A DNA stretch of 64,000 nt from Microbulbifer taiwanensis. GTDB lineage: Bacteria > Pseudomonadota > Gammaproteobacteria > Pseudomonadales > Cellvibrionaceae. Position numbers and translations under genes: made by a program. The stretch is from NCBI RefSeq assembly GCF_014904815.1, contig NZ_JACZFR010000013.1, positions 1 through 64,000 on the forward strand, given 5' to 3'. A model generated the notes under the pieces. The model was given only the letters and a program-made list of their open reading frames with translations, did no database searches and was not told where the DNA came from. Below, piece after piece: positions 16,645-26,925 of the stretch (its first letter is position 1; each line of letters begins with the position of its first letter).

Positions 16645-17757
16645 TCAGGCGGGTCTTTTGGACGGACCGTAGAGTTCTTCCAGCATGCTGTCGATACGCG
16701 TGGCCAGCGCTTCCTGGGAGTCGTCCAGCAGAATCACATGTCCCATCTTGCGCCCGGGGCGCAGGGCCTTGCCGTAGGACCAGACACCCTCGTTGGGCAG
16801 TGCCGGCTTCTTGTCGACGCCGAGCATATTGATCATCACCGCCGGGCGCTCGCAGTGGGTCTCCCCCAGGGGCATACCGAGAATCGCGCGCACATGATTG
16901 GCAAACTGGCTGGTTTCCGCACCGGCGAGAGTCCAGTGACCGCTGTTGTGCACTCGCGGTGCCAGCTCGTTGATCAGCAGACCATCTTCGGTGACGAAGC
17001 ACTCCATGGCCAGCACGCCCACATAGTCCCAGGCGTTCATCAGTTTCGCCAGGTATTCCTCGGCGGTGTGCTGCAGTTCTTCGCTGACATGCGGCGCCGG
17101 CGCCGTGGAAACCAGCAGTGTGCCTCGGTAGTGATCGTTTTCCGCCAGTGGATAGGTCGCCACTTTTCCGTCTGCGGTGCGGGCGCCGATCAGGGAGACT
17201 TCGCGGGAGAAGTTTACCCCCTGCTCTACCACGTATTCCTGTTCGGGCACGCCGGCGATGGCAGCCAGGTCTTCATCACTATCGACCCGCCACTGGTTCT
17301 TGCCGTCATAGCCGTGTTCACAGCTTTTGATAAACGACGGATAACCGAGTTGCTGAACTGCCGCGCAGATCTCGTCGTAGTTATTGGCGGGCAGGAAAGG
17401 GGCCACCGGCAGGCCGACCGCGGTGATCGCAGTTTTTTCCCGCACGCGGTGCTGGGTTGTCTCGAACGCATCCGGGCGCGGGTAGACGGGACAGAACTTT
17501 TCCAGCGCCCGCAGCAGCGCCACCGACACCTGTTCGCGCTCGGCGGTGATGACTTCGGGGCTGCCCATGGCGCGGTAGAGCGATTCGATATCATCGCCTT
17601 CCCGTGCGTGCACGACGCTACCCAGCCCGTCCACACAGCCGGTGTTCTCGTCGCCCTCGGCAAGGAAACTGAACTCGATACCCAGCGGGCGCGCCTCCTG
17701 GGCCATCATCTGCGCCAACTGGCCGCATCCCACAATGCCAACTCGCCTGACTGTCAT
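16645..17757 (-). CDS. purK: 5-(carboxyamino)imidazole ribonucleotide synthase
   Basis: Carboxylates AIR with bicarbonate and ATP to N5-CAIR in purine synthesis. 370 residues. The N-terminal Rossmann-like opening VGIVGCGQLAQMMAQEARPLG and the central ATP-grasp domain (about 100-300) are present, with FVTEDGLLINELAPRVHNSGHW as the family signature near the metal site (shown in part). It follows purE in the same direction after 46 bases, the usual purE-purK pair. Confidence 0.95.
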   Translation of the reverse strand: MTVRRVGIVGCGQLAQMMAQEARPLGIEFSFLAEGDENTGCVDGLGSVVHAREGDDIESLYRAMGSPEVITAEREQVSVALLRALEKFCPVYPRPDAFETTQHRVREKTAITAVGLPVAPFLPANNYDEICAAVQQLGYPSFIKSCEHGYDGKNQWRVDSDEDLAAIAGVPEQEYVVEQGVNFSREVSLIGARTADGKVATYPLAENDHYRGTLLVSTAPAPHVSEELQHTAEEYLAKLMNAWDYVGVLAMECFVTEDGLLINELAPRVHNSGHWTLAGAETSQFANHVRAILGMPLGETHCERPAVMINMLGVDKKPALPNEGVWSYGKALRPGRKMGHVILLDDSQEALATRIDSMLEELYGPSKRPA

Positions 17758-17803
17758 CTCTGCTAAACCTCAATACTTGCCAACGGCGTTATTCCGGCAG
17801 ACA

Positions 17804-18295
17804 TCATTCAACGTCGAACGGGACACTTGCACTCTGGTTCTCGCGCCACGCGATCAGGCGCTGCTGCAGTTCCGCATCGGACACAGACAGCATCTGCGCC
17901 GCCAGCAGACCCGCGTTATAGGCTCCGGATGCACCCACCGCCTGGGTGGCAACGGCCACGCCCTTGGGCATCTGCACAATCGACAGCAGGCTGTCCATAC
18001 CGGTCATAAACTTGCTCGCCACCGGTACGCCGATCACCGGCAGCGGGGTCAGCGCCGCGATCATGCCCGGCAGGTGGGCGGAGCCACCGGCCCCGGCAAT
18101 AATGACCTTGGTGCCGCGCTCGTGTGCCTGGGTGGCGAACTCCACCATGCGCTGGGGCGTGCGGTGGGCCGAGACGACCGCGGTGGCAAAGGGAACCCCC
18201 AGTTCGGTGAGGGGTTTGGTCGCCATCTCCATGGTCGGCCAGTCGGACCGGGACCCCATCACTATGGTGACTTTTTCGAAGGGAAGCTCATTCAC
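17804..18295 (-). CDS. purE: N5-CAIR mutase
   Basis: Moves the carboxyl group of N5-CAIR to give CAIR, the step after PurK. 163 residues, class I PurE length. The active-site loops are clear: [13 protein letters not shown] near residue 13, [10 protein letters not shown] near 40, and [20 protein letters not shown] near 68. Translation appears to begin at a GTG at 18295; the sequence before it has only a weak ribosome binding site. It lies upstream of purK and is probably co-transcribed. Confidence 0.95.
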   Translation of the reverse strand: MNELPFEKVTIVMGSRSDWPTMEMATKPLTELGVPFATAVVSAHRTPQRMVEFATQAHERGTKVIIAGAGGSAHLPGMIAALTPLPVIGVPVASKFMTGMDSLLSIVQMPKGVAVATQAVGASGAYNAGLLAAQMLSVSDAELQQRLIAWRENQSASVPFDVE

Positions 18296-18556
18296 TTGCG
18301 GTTAACTCCAGTGTTTCACGCGCGCCGCAGCGGGGAAGAAATGGGTCTTGCCACAGGAAATGCCCGACCCGGCCCAAATTAAGGGGCGAGAGGATACCAA
18401 AACTCCGGGGAAAAGTACGCCGTACGGCACTTTGCGGTGTTTTCCACCGGTGGTTTCGACGGACCCGCAGCTCCAGGCAGGGGCCTGTTCACGCTAGGAA
18501 CAATAGTCTGGCGAGACGGTCGCGGCACCTGCCGGTGACCGTTCGGTGGTGATGCG

Positions 18557-19399
18557 TCATCTGGCGCCAGCCTGGTGCTTGTCGCGCAGTTCCGCCCGCA
18601 GCATTTCCAGTACCGGCGCCACTGCCGGGCGCAGGCCCCGCCACAGGTAAAAGGCCTCCGCCGCCTGCCCTACCAGCATGCCCAGCCCATCGGCGGTCTC
18701 GGCGCCCAACTGCTCCGCCCAACGCATAAACGGCGTTGGCTCGGCGCCGTAGACCATATCGTAGGCCCAAGCCCCCGTCGCCAGCACAAGGGGCGACAGC
18801 GGCGGCAGTTCACCGGCAAGGCTGGCGGCGCTGGCATTGACCACCAGGTCAAAACCCGCCGGCACCGCGTCCAGTCCACTGGCGCTAATGGGGCCATAGC
18901 CGGAAAAATCCTGCACCAGCTGCTGTGCTTTTTGCGCTGTGCGATTGGCGATATGGATCTGCGCCGGCTTTTCCGCCAGCAGTGGCAGCAGGGCGCCGCG
19001 GGTGGCACCGCCGGCGCCCAACAACAGCAGCTTTCGATCCTCGATCGCCCAGCCCAGGTAATCTTTTATATCTGCGACCAGGCCGGCACCGTCGGTGTTG
19101 TCCCCGAGAAGGGTGCCATTCTGCTGTAACGCCAGGGTGTTGACTGCACCTGCGGCTCTGGCGCGCTCGGTGAGCGTGTCGGCAAACTCGCAGGCGTCCA
19201 GTTTGAACGGCAGGGTGACATTGAGGCCGCAACCACCGGCGGCGAAGAAATCCCGCGCGAAATCCGCGAAGCCGCCCTTTTCCACCAGCCGTTTTTCGTA
19301 GCGGATATCCTCACCTGTCTGCGCGGCGAAGGCGCCGTGAATACGCGGCGACAGCGAGTGGGCGATGGGGTTGCCGACTACCGCGTAACAGTCCGTCAC
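18557..19399 (-). CDS. aroE: Shikimate dehydrogenase
   Basis: NADPH-dependent reduction of 3-dehydroshikimate in aromatic amino acid synthesis. 280 residues. Shikimate-binding residues are visible in NPIAHSLSPRIHGAF (10-24), catalytic K66 in NVTLPFK and D103 in GDNTDG. The NADP-binding loop is GAGGATRG at 128-135. Its ATG overlaps the stop of the upstream gene by four bases (ATGA), so the two are translationally coupled. About 260 bases without a gene separate its stop from purE. Confidence 0.95.
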   Translation of the reverse strand: MTDCYAVVGNPIAHSLSPRIHGAFAAQTGEDIRYEKRLVEKGGFADFARDFFAAGGCGLNVTLPFKLDACEFADTLTERARAAGAVNTLALQQNGTLLGDNTDGAGLVADIKDYLGWAIEDRKLLLLGAGGATRGALLPLLAEKPAQIHIANRTAQKAQQLVQDFSGYGPISASGLDAVPAGFDLVVNASAASLAGELPPLSPLVLATGAWAYDMVYGAEPTPFMRWAEQLGAETADGLGMLVGQAAEAFYLWRGLRPAVAPVLEMLRAELRDKHQAGAR

Positions 19400-19839
19400 T
19401 TCGCCACCCCCTGCGCGCGCACCGCGCCGCGAATTTTCGTGGTCTCGTCCACCAGGATAAGCCCGTCTATCTTCAACCCCTCCGCCAAGTCTGTGACCAG
19501 GTAGCGGGTGGTGGAGCTGTAGAGTTCCGCGCTCTTGGCACCCCGGGGCGTCAGCAGTGTCCAGTTCAGCGTTGCCATGCTGCTGTTGTCATTCAGCTCG
19601 ATTACGTCGGTGACAGTGCCGACTATCTGGCTGACCTGGAGGCGGCGGTAGGCATTCAACAGCTTGGCCACCTGTCCCACGAACTCGTCCCTGGCCACTG
19701 CCTGCTTGCTGCCATCTTCGCGATAATAGTGCAGCGGGAAGCGGTAGAAGCCCGCAACCTGTTGCGCATCGCCAATCTCGAACTGGCGACGGTACTCGAG
19801 AAACAGCTTGTTGATATCTTCCAGTCGCGCCTTGTGCAC
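19396..19839 (-). CDS. Hypothetical protein, NTF2/SnoaL-like
   Basis: 147 residues, soluble. The pattern of an N-terminal helix (DINKLFLEYRRQFEIGD), a loop FYRFPLHYYREDG and a series of beta strands (for example MATLNWTLLTPRG, TTRYLVTDLAEGL) suggests the cone-shaped NTF2/SnoaL fold; this is my reading of the pattern, not a proven match. The start is a GTG at 19839, 14 bases after hemF, and the end overlaps the aroE start. In Pseudomonas hemF and aroE are direct neighbours, so this gene is an insertion into a conserved pair. Function unknown. Confidence 0.65.
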   Translation of the reverse strand: MHKARLEDINKLFLEYRRQFEIGDAQQVAGFYRFPLHYYREDGSKQAVARDEFVGQVAKLLNAYRRLQVSQIVGTVTDVIELNDNSSMATLNWTLLTPRGAKSAELYSSTTRYLVTDLAEGLKIDGLILVDETTKIRGAVRAQGVAK

Positions 19840-19853
19840 AGCAGTCTCCCTGA

Positions 19854-20831
<978 letters not shown>

Positions 20832-21419
20832 TCAGCCGGCGCGAACGACGCGACCGCTGACGAGATCGCGGATCTCGCTGGGCGCCCTGCGGCCGCCGGT
20901 ATTGCCGCCGCCGACAAAATCGAGGCTGTCGCCGAAGTAGCGCAGCACCTGGAACTTGTGCCGCGCGGCTTGGCAGCCGGCCGGATTGGCGGAGGTGGAT
21001 ACGATAGCACCGCCAAAGGCGCGCGTTAATGCGGCGGTGAAGCGGTGGTCGGTGTGGCGCAGGGCAACACTGTGGTGGATACCGGAGACCCAGGGTGCCA
21101 CCTGGTCAAAATGCGGAACCAGCCAGGTCACCGGGCCGGGCCAGGTCTCATCGATACGCGCGCGCTGGTCGCCGGTGAGATTGTGCAACAGTGCATCGAA
21201 GTGATGCTGGTCGCCGGAAACCAGGATCAGTCCCTTTTCCAGGGGCCGCCCTTTCAGCCGGCACAGGCGGGCAACCGCCTCGGGATTGTTGGGATCGCAG
21301 GCGAGCCCCCACACCGATTCCGTGGGGTGGGCGATGACCCCACCGGCAGCCAGTGCGCGCACGGCGCCGGCCAGGGAGAAACCCGTGCTATACAGGCTGT
21401 GACGGTTATTTTCTGCCAA
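20832..21419 (-). CDS. tsaC: L-threonylcarbamoyladenylate synthase (TsaC/YrdC)
   Basis: Makes threonylcarbamoyl-AMP for the universal t6A37 tRNA modification. 195 residues, the short TsaC type without the Sua5 extension. The family signature GGVIAHPTESVWGLACDP lies near residue 26, with KGRPLEKGLILV near 55 and STSANPAG near 147. It belongs to the conserved dprA-tsaC-hemF-aroE order. About 190 bases with no gene precede it. Confidence 0.94.
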   Translation of the reverse strand: MAENNRHSLYSTGFSLAGAVRALAAGGVIAHPTESVWGLACDPNNPEAVARLCRLKGRPLEKGLILVSGDQHHFDALLHNLTGDQRARIDETWPGPVTWLVPHFDQVAPWVSGIHHSVALRHTDHRFTAALTRAFGGAIVSTSANPAGCQAARHKFQVLRYFGDSLDFVGGGNTGGRRAPSEIRDLVSGRVVRAG

Positions 21420-21612
21420 GGATCGGGACTCTTCGGGTCTTGCGGTAGCGCAGTTATTGCGACAATTGCGCTTCTCGGGGAGCGCCGCAATTTAGCGGAT
21501 AGTACCAGCCTAGACAAGGCTGGGCCGGCCTGCCGCGGTCAGGGTGCGGTGCAGGAACCACGGCAGCCAGTATCGGGACCACCGCCTTGTATCTATGGCT
21601 GGTAAATTTTGT

Positions 21613-22746
21613 CTATTCCGCGAATTGCAACTGGGCGGCGCCCCGCGGGGTCAGCTGGTAGCCACCGGGCAGCTGTTCCACATATCCCGCCAGTTCCAGC
21701 TGCAGCAGCATCGCCATCAGTTCGCCGACGCTCTCGCCCGTATCCCGTGCCAGTTGCTCCATACTGCGGGGATCCCCACCCAGGGCCTCGACCAGGCGCC
21801 GCTGGCGCGGCTCCAGTTGCGGCGCCGGTTCACTCAGAGCTGTCTTAGGCTCTGCCAACAGGCCGCCCAGCTGCTGGACTATATCGGTGCTGGTTTCCAC
21901 CAGCGCGGCGCCATCCCGGATCATCCGGTGGCAGCCGCGCGCCAGCGGGCTGTGGATGGAACCGGGGATCGCGAACACCTCGCGGTTTTGCTCCAGCGCC
22001 TGTCTCGCGGTAATCAGTGAGCCGGAGCGCAGTGCCGCCTCCACCAGCAGTACCCCCATCGACAGGCCGCTGATAATGCGGTTTCGCCTGGGGAAGTTGG
22101 CCGCCTCGGGGGCGCTGCCGAGGGGCAGCTCACCGATAACGGCGCCGCCGCTTGCGACTATCTCTTCCGCCAGTGCTGCATTGCGCCGCGGATAGAGCCG
22201 GTCGACGCCGGTGCCCAGTACCGCCAGGGTGATACCGCCGGACTTGAGGGCGCCGCGGTGGGCGGCGGCATCCACCCCGAGCGCCAGGCCGGAGGTGATC
22301 GCGAAACCGGCGCCGGCCAGCTCCGCCGCGAAGGCGTGGGCATTGTCCAGCCCGCCGGCGCTGGCGCGGCGCGCGCCGACCACCGCTATCTGCGGCAGGT
22401 GCAGCGCCTCGACGGCCCCCCTTATATAAAGGACCGGCGGCGGGCGGGATATTTCGGCCAGCAGCCGCGGGTATTCATCCTCGCCGTATGCCAGCAGTCT
22501 TATCCCGGCGTCTTTGCAGTGCTGTTGTTCCGCCTGTGCCCAGGCGGCCAGTTCGCTCTGCTCGCCGCGCCTGGCAAAATCGCGCCACTGGCTCTGGGCG
22601 CGCTCGGGGAGTTTGATCAATAGAGTATCGGGGAGGGACTGCAGCGCCCGCAGGGGGCTGCCGAAGTGTTCGATCAGCTGCCAGTAGCGGCCGGGGCCCA
22701 TGCCTTCGAGTCGCAGCAGGGCCAGTGTGGCGGTCAGCGCATCCAT
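21613..22746 (-). CDS. dprA: DNA processing protein DprA
   Basis: Loads RecA on incoming single-stranded DNA during natural transformation. 377 residues from the ATG at 22746 (MDALTATLAL); a TTG 15 codons earlier is less likely. An N-terminal SAM-like helical part (to about 100), the Rossmann-fold DprA core with VVGARRASAGG and GGAVIGELPLGSAPEAANFP (shown in part), and a C-terminal winged-helix region (about 310-377) can be followed. It lies downstream of the LysM gene and upstream of tsaC. Confidence 0.94.
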   Translation of the reverse strand: MDALTATLALLRLEGMGPGRYWQLIEHFGSPLRALQSLPDTLLIKLPERAQSQWRDFARRGEQSELAAWAQAEQQHCKDAGIRLLAYGEDEYPRLLAEISRPPPVLYIRGAVEALHLPQIAVVGARRASAGGLDNAHAFAAELAGAGFAITSGLALGVDAAAHRGALKSGGITLAVLGTGVDRLYPRRNAALAEEIVASGGAVIGELPLGSAPEAANFPRRNRIISGLSMGVLLVEAALRSGSLITARQALEQNREVFAIPGSIHSPLARGCHRMIRDGAALVETSTDIVQQLGGLLAEPKTALSEPAPQLEPRQRRLVEALGGDPRSMEQLARDTGESVGELMAMLLQLELAGYVEQLPGGYQLTPRGAAQLQFAE

Positions 22747-22818
22747 GCGATCTACCGTTCGATTCTGTTCTTGCAGGGCAAGGCGGGCCAAACAGAAAAG
22801 CCCGCCGGTGAAACATTC

Positions 22819-23889
22819 TCAGGGGTTGCGCACCAGATCCATCACCGCGAGCGGGCGCTCCGCCTCCAGCACCAGTGCCAGGCTCATCTTCTCGAAGGTG
22901 CGGAACACCATCAGTACTCCGGCGTACTCGTCCGGCAGCTTGACGCTCTCGCGCTCGATGCGATCGCGCACCGTGGCGCCGCGCTTGTAGATCGCCAGCA
23001 CATGGCCCGGCTGCAGAGCCTCGCGCTCGCCGCGGTTGACCACCACCACGTCGTACTTGCCGATCTGGGTCACGCCCTCATCGACGCCGAGGATAACGCC
23101 TTCCACCGGTACCGCCGGCGCCCCGGGCTGGAACATCGCGGCGATGGAACGCTCCTCCACCGGCAGCAGCCGGTCTTCCAGGCGAATCTCGCGAGCGGTG
23201 CGGGTGACCTCCAGGGTGGCAATGGCAAATTCCTCGCGGCGGTCCGGATCCAACTGGAACAGGTCGACCGAACCCACATCCAGGGCCTGCCGACCCAGAG
23301 TTTCTCCAGTCAGCGGATCCGCGTAGATAGGGCCGGGGCGGTAGACGCCGTAGGCGGCCAGGGGCACACGGAAGTCGCCGCGGGCGTAAATCTTGTCTCC
23401 GGCCCCCATCAGGATGTGGTTGTCGGAACCGGAAATCACATAGGGTGTACCTTCGAAGGCATCCGGCGCCACTATGCGGGTGCGCGACAGGAAAGCGTTG
23501 ATCGCGTCCAGCGGAATCGCCGGTATCGCCTCGCCCACCGCCTCGCGGCGCACCTGCGGGTGCAGGCTGCTGCTGCCGGAGGCCGGCGTCAACCTGTAGG
23601 CGCGCGGTCCGCGCTCCAGGTGCAGCTGCGGCTGCCCCTCCACATACACCAGGCGCAAACGGTCGCCCGGGTAGATCAGGTGGGGGTTTTCTACCTGCGG
23701 ATTGACCTGCCAGATCTCCGGCCACTGCCAGGGCTGGGCGAGGAACTGGCCCGAGATATCCCACAGGGTGTCGCCCCTCTGCACCACGTAGACATCCGGG
23801 TGGTCGGGGTTGAGGGGCACCTGATCCTGGGCCTGAATGCCAAAGGTCACCGCCAGCAACGCGGCAGCGGCCAGAATAATTTTTTTCAT
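22819..23889 (-). CDS. tsaP: LysM-domain periplasmic protein, TsaP-like
   Basis: 356 residues. Signal peptide 1-20 (MKKIILAAAALLAVTFGIQA), then one LysM peptidoglycan-binding domain at about 33-82 (VYVVQRGDTLWDISGQFL). The remainder (about 120-350) is an extracytoplasmic beta-rich domain. In Pseudomonas the gene between def and dprA encodes TsaP, which anchors the type IV pilus secretin to peptidoglycan; the same position and domain order suggest this identity. I start at the ATG at 23889, which has AGGA eight bases upstream. No pilus genes are in the window, so the role is inferred from synteny. Confidence 0.8.
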   Translation of the reverse strand: MKKIILAAAALLAVTFGIQAQDQVPLNPDHPDVYVVQRGDTLWDISGQFLAQPWQWPEIWQVNPQVENPHLIYPGDRLRLVYVEGQPQLHLERGPRAYRLTPASGSSSLHPQVRREAVGEAIPAIPLDAINAFLSRTRIVAPDAFEGTPYVISGSDNHILMGAGDKIYARGDFRVPLAAYGVYRPGPIYADPLTGETLGRQALDVGSVDLFQLDPDRREEFAIATLEVTRTAREIRLEDRLLPVEERSIAAMFQPGAPAVPVEGVILGVDEGVTQIGKYDVVVVNRGEREALQPGHVLAIYKRGATVRDRIERESVKLPDEYAGVLMVFRTFEKMSLALVLEAERPLAVMDLVRNP

Positions 23890-24052
23890 GGAAGCATTCC
23901 TATGCTCTTTATCGCTATAATTCACAGCGCCGGGCCTGTCTGAGGCAGGCCGGAGTCGATTGGAAAATTAGACTCCAAACGGCAAAATTTGAGCGCGATC
24001 ATTATGTTATCAGCGCAAGTTCCACGAATACTAGAAGTTTGTCACAGGTGTT

Positions 24053-24559
24053 ATGGCCAAACTCGAGATCCTTGAATTTCCCGATCCGCGCCTGCGCCAG
24101 GTCGCAAAACCCGTAGTCGAGGTTACCGACGAACTGCGCCAGCTGGTCGACGACATGTTCGAAACCATGTATGACGCCCCCGGCGTCGGCCTCGCAGCGA
24201 CCCAGGTGAATGTGCACCAGCGCATTGTCGTGATTGACGCGAGTGAAGACCAGAGCGAGCCACTGGCGTTCATCAACCCGGAGATCGAGGTGCTGGACGA
24301 GGAGATCCACCAGTACGACGAGGGCTGCCTGTCGGTACCCGGTTTCTACGAGACGGTGGAGCGTCCCCGCAAGGTGCGTATCAAGGCACTGGACCGGGAT
24401 GGCGAGACCTTCGCGATCGAGGCCGAGGGCCTGCTGGCGGTGATTATCCAGCATGAGGTGGATCACCTGAACGGCAAGCTGTTCGTGGATTACATCTCTC
24501 CGCTGAAGCGCAACCGCATCCGTTCCAAGCTGGAAAAGGCCCATCGCCAGCGCGCCTAG
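24053..24559 (+). CDS. def: Peptide deformylase
   Basis: Removes the N-formyl group from new proteins; iron or zinc enzyme. 168 residues. All three family motifs are intact: GVGLAATQV (44-52), EGCLSVPG (90-97, metal ligand C92) and HEVDH (134-138, ligands H134 and H138, catalytic E135). First gene of the def-fmt-rsmB group and divergent from the LysM gene, with 163 bases between them. Confidence 0.97.
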   Translation: MAKLEILEFPDPRLRQVAKPVVEVTDELRQLVDDMFETMYDAPGVGLAATQVNVHQRIVVIDASEDQSEPLAFINPEIEVLDEEIHQYDEGCLSVPGFYETVERPRKVRIKALDRDGETFAIEAEGLLAVIIQHEVDHLNGKLFVDYISPLKRNRIRSKLEKAHRQRA

Positions 24560-24624
24560 GCGCACAGTTTCCAAACCAGGTTTCCCGCCACCGGTCGCCC
24601 CGGTGGCCCTTCCACACCGAGTCT

Positions 24625-25587
24625 ATGACCCAGCCACTGAACATCATCTTCGCCGGCACGCCGGACTTTGCCGCCGTGCACCTGCAGGCACTGCTCGACA
24701 GCCCACACAATGTCATCGCCGTCTACACCCAGCCGGACAGGCCCGCCGGGCGCGGCAAGAAACTGCTCGCCAGCCCGGTCAAGGCGCTGGCGGAAAAACA
24801 CGCCCTTCCGGTCTACCAGCCATCGAGCCTGCGCGATGAGAGTGCCCAGGCGGAACTGGCGGCCCTGGCTTCGGACATTATGGTAGTGGTCGCCTACGGT
24901 TTGATTCTGCCCCAGGTGGTGCTGGATACGCCGCGCCTCGGTTGCGTGAATGTACACGCATCCCTGCTGCCGCGCTGGCGCGGCGCCGCGCCGATTCAGC
25001 GCGCCGTCGAGGCCGGCGACGCCAAGAGCGGCGTGGCCATCATGCAGATGGAGGCCGGGCTGGATACAGGCCCGGTGCTGGTGGAGAGCCGCTGCGCCAT
25101 TTCCCCGCGGGACACAGGCGGCAGCTTGCACAACAAGCTGGCAGAACTGGGTGGCCCGGCGCTGCTGGAGGCGCTGCAGCAACTGGCGTCCGGTACGGCC
25201 GTGCCGCGGATGCAGGACGACGCCCTGGCCAACTACGCCGGCAAGATCAGCAAGGAGGAAGCCAGGCTCGACTGGACCCGCCCGGCCGAGGAGCTGGAGC
25301 GCCGGATCCGCGCTTTCAATCCCTTCCCCGTTTGCTGGACCACCTTCTCGGACAACAAGGGCGAGCGGCGACTGCGCATCTACAGCGCACAACTGGAGCA
25401 CGGCTGCCACGGCGATGCAGCGGGCACCATTCTCACCGCCGACAGCGAGGGCCTGCTGGTCGCCTGCGGCCGCGGGGCACTGCGCCTGCAGCTGCTGCAA
25501 CTGCCGGGCAAGAAGGCCCTGCCGGTGGCGGAAATACTCAAGGGCTACCGGGAGCTGTTTGCCCCCGGCAACCGGCTGGGGCAATAG
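24625..25587 (+). CDS. fmt: Methionyl-tRNA formyltransferase
   Basis: Formylates initiator methionyl-tRNA with 10-formyl-THF. 320 residues: N-terminal formyltransferase domain (1-190) with [19 protein letters not shown] near residue 109, which holds the catalytic Asn and His, and a C-terminal tRNA-binding beta-barrel (about 205-315). Follows def after 65 bases and touches rsmB without a gap. This pairing of the enzymes that add and remove formyl groups is universal in the group. Confidence 0.97.
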   Translation: MTQPLNIIFAGTPDFAAVHLQALLDSPHNVIAVYTQPDRPAGRGKKLLASPVKALAEKHALPVYQPSSLRDESAQAELAALASDIMVVVAYGLILPQVVLDTPRLGCVNVHASLLPRWRGAAPIQRAVEAGDAKSGVAIMQMEAGLDTGPVLVESRCAISPRDTGGSLHNKLAELGGPALLEALQQLASGTAVPRMQDDALANYAGKISKEEARLDWTRPAEELERRIRAFNPFPVCWTTFSDNKGERRLRIYSAQLEHGCHGDAAGTILTADSEGLLVACGRGALRLQLLQLPGKKALPVAEILKGYRELFAPGNRLGQ

Positions 25588-26895
25588 ATGACTAACGACG
25601 TCCGCGCAGAGGCCGCCAGGGTTCTCGCCGCCCTGCTCCAGAGCCAGGGCTCGCTGTCGCGACTGCTGCCGCGCGCAGAGGAAAAAGTCGCTGAACGCGA
25701 TCGCGCGCTGCTGCGGGAACTCTGCTACGGCGGCGCGCGCACGGCACCGCGGCTGCAACTGCAGGCCAACAAGCTGCTGCGCAAGCCGCCGGCGGATATC
25801 GAGGTGGAGGCACTGATACTGCTCGGCCTCTATCAGTTGGAATACACTCGCATCCCCGATCACGCGGCGATATCGGCAACGGTGAATGCGGCCCGCGCAC
25901 TGAAGCTGGACCGCGCCACCGGCGTCATCAACGGCGTGCTGCGCAATGCCCAGCGCAGTCGCGAACAGCTGCAGCGCAAACTGTCCGGCAACCCGCAGTT
26001 CAGCTCCATGCACCCGAGCTGGCTGCAGCGCCGTATCAAGGCCGCCTGGCCCGAGCGCGCCGCCGATATCTTCCGCGCCAACAATACCAATCCGCCGATG
26101 ACCCTGCGCGTCAACAACGCCAGGGTTTCCCGCGAAGACTATCTGCAACAGCTGGATGCGGCGGATATCGCCGCCCGCCCCAGCGCCATTTCCCCGGTCG
26201 GCCTTGTGCTGGACGAGGCCCGCGCGGTCAATGAGCTGCCGGGCTTTGCCGATGGCCTGGTCAGTGTGCAGGACGAGTCGGCGCAGCTGGCGGCACTGTT
26301 GCTGGCACCGCGCAACGGAGAAAGAGTGCTGGACGCCTGCGCCGCCCCCGGCGGCAAGAGCTGCCACCTGCTGGAACAGCAGCCCTCGATCCGCCTGAGT
26401 GCCCTGGATATAGAAGAGGTGCGCCTGGACCGGGTGGCGGAAAACCTGGAGCGTATCGGCGCCGAGGCGGAGCTGATCTGCGCCGATGCGGCAGAAGCCG
26501 ATGCCTGGTGGGACGGCCAGCCCTTCGACCGCATACTGCTGGACGCACCCTGCTCCGCCACCGGGGTGATCCGCCGCAATCCGGATATCAAGCTGTTGCG
26601 CCGCGAGGCGGACATCGCCGAGTTGGCCGAACTGCAGGCCAGAATTTTGCGCGCCCTGTGGAAGCTGCTCCGCCCGGGAGGCTCCCTGCTCTACGCCACC
26701 TGCTCGATACTGCCAGCGGAAAACGCCGAGGTAGTGGCGCGCTTCGTTGCGGAGACTGGGGATGCGAGCGACAATACGCCGCAATTGCTGAATGATGCGC
26801 CCTGGGGAGAGCCGCAGGCGGCGGGCGTACAGCTGTTTCCGCAGCCCGACGGTGGCGACGGTTTCTACTACGCTCTGCTGGGCAAAGCCGAATAA
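25588..26895 (+). CDS. rsmB: 16S rRNA (cytosine-967-C5) methyltransferase
   Basis: Methylates C967 of 16S rRNA. 435 residues. The N-terminal NusB-like RNA-binding domain (about 1-135) is followed by a SAM-dependent methyltransferase core. SAM site: DACAAPGGKSCHLLE near residue 248. The two active-site cysteines are in LLDAPCSATGVIRRNP and LYATCSILPAEN. Starts directly after the fmt stop codon. Confidence 0.95.
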   Translation: MTNDVRAEAARVLAALLQSQGSLSRLLPRAEEKVAERDRALLRELCYGGARTAPRLQLQANKLLRKPPADIEVEALILLGLYQLEYTRIPDHAAISATVNAARALKLDRATGVINGVLRNAQRSREQLQRKLSGNPQFSSMHPSWLQRRIKAAWPERAADIFRANNTNPPMTLRVNNARVSREDYLQQLDAADIAARPSAISPVGLVLDEARAVNELPGFADGLVSVQDESAQLAALLLAPRNGERVLDACAAPGGKSCHLLEQQPSIRLSALDIEEVRLDRVAENLERIGAEAELICADAAEADAWWDGQPFDRILLDAPCSATGVIRRNPDIKLLRREADIAELAELQARILRALWKLLRPGGSLLYATCSILPAENAEVVARFVAETGDASDNTPQLLNDAPWGEPQAAGVQLFPQPDGGDGFYYALLGKAE

Positions 26896-26925
26896 AAGCG
26901 ACCAGAGTCGCGAGCCATATCTGAT

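Noticed and set aside
18296-18556. Possible small gene between aroE and purE
   Set aside because: Only short frames without start signals; a 10-base palindrome GCCGTACGGC at 18418-18427 is the only structure seen.
24556-26784. Long minus-strand frame opposite fmt and rsmB
   Set aside because: Lies against two certain genes, with low-complexity Gln/Arg/Gly content; same bias effect.
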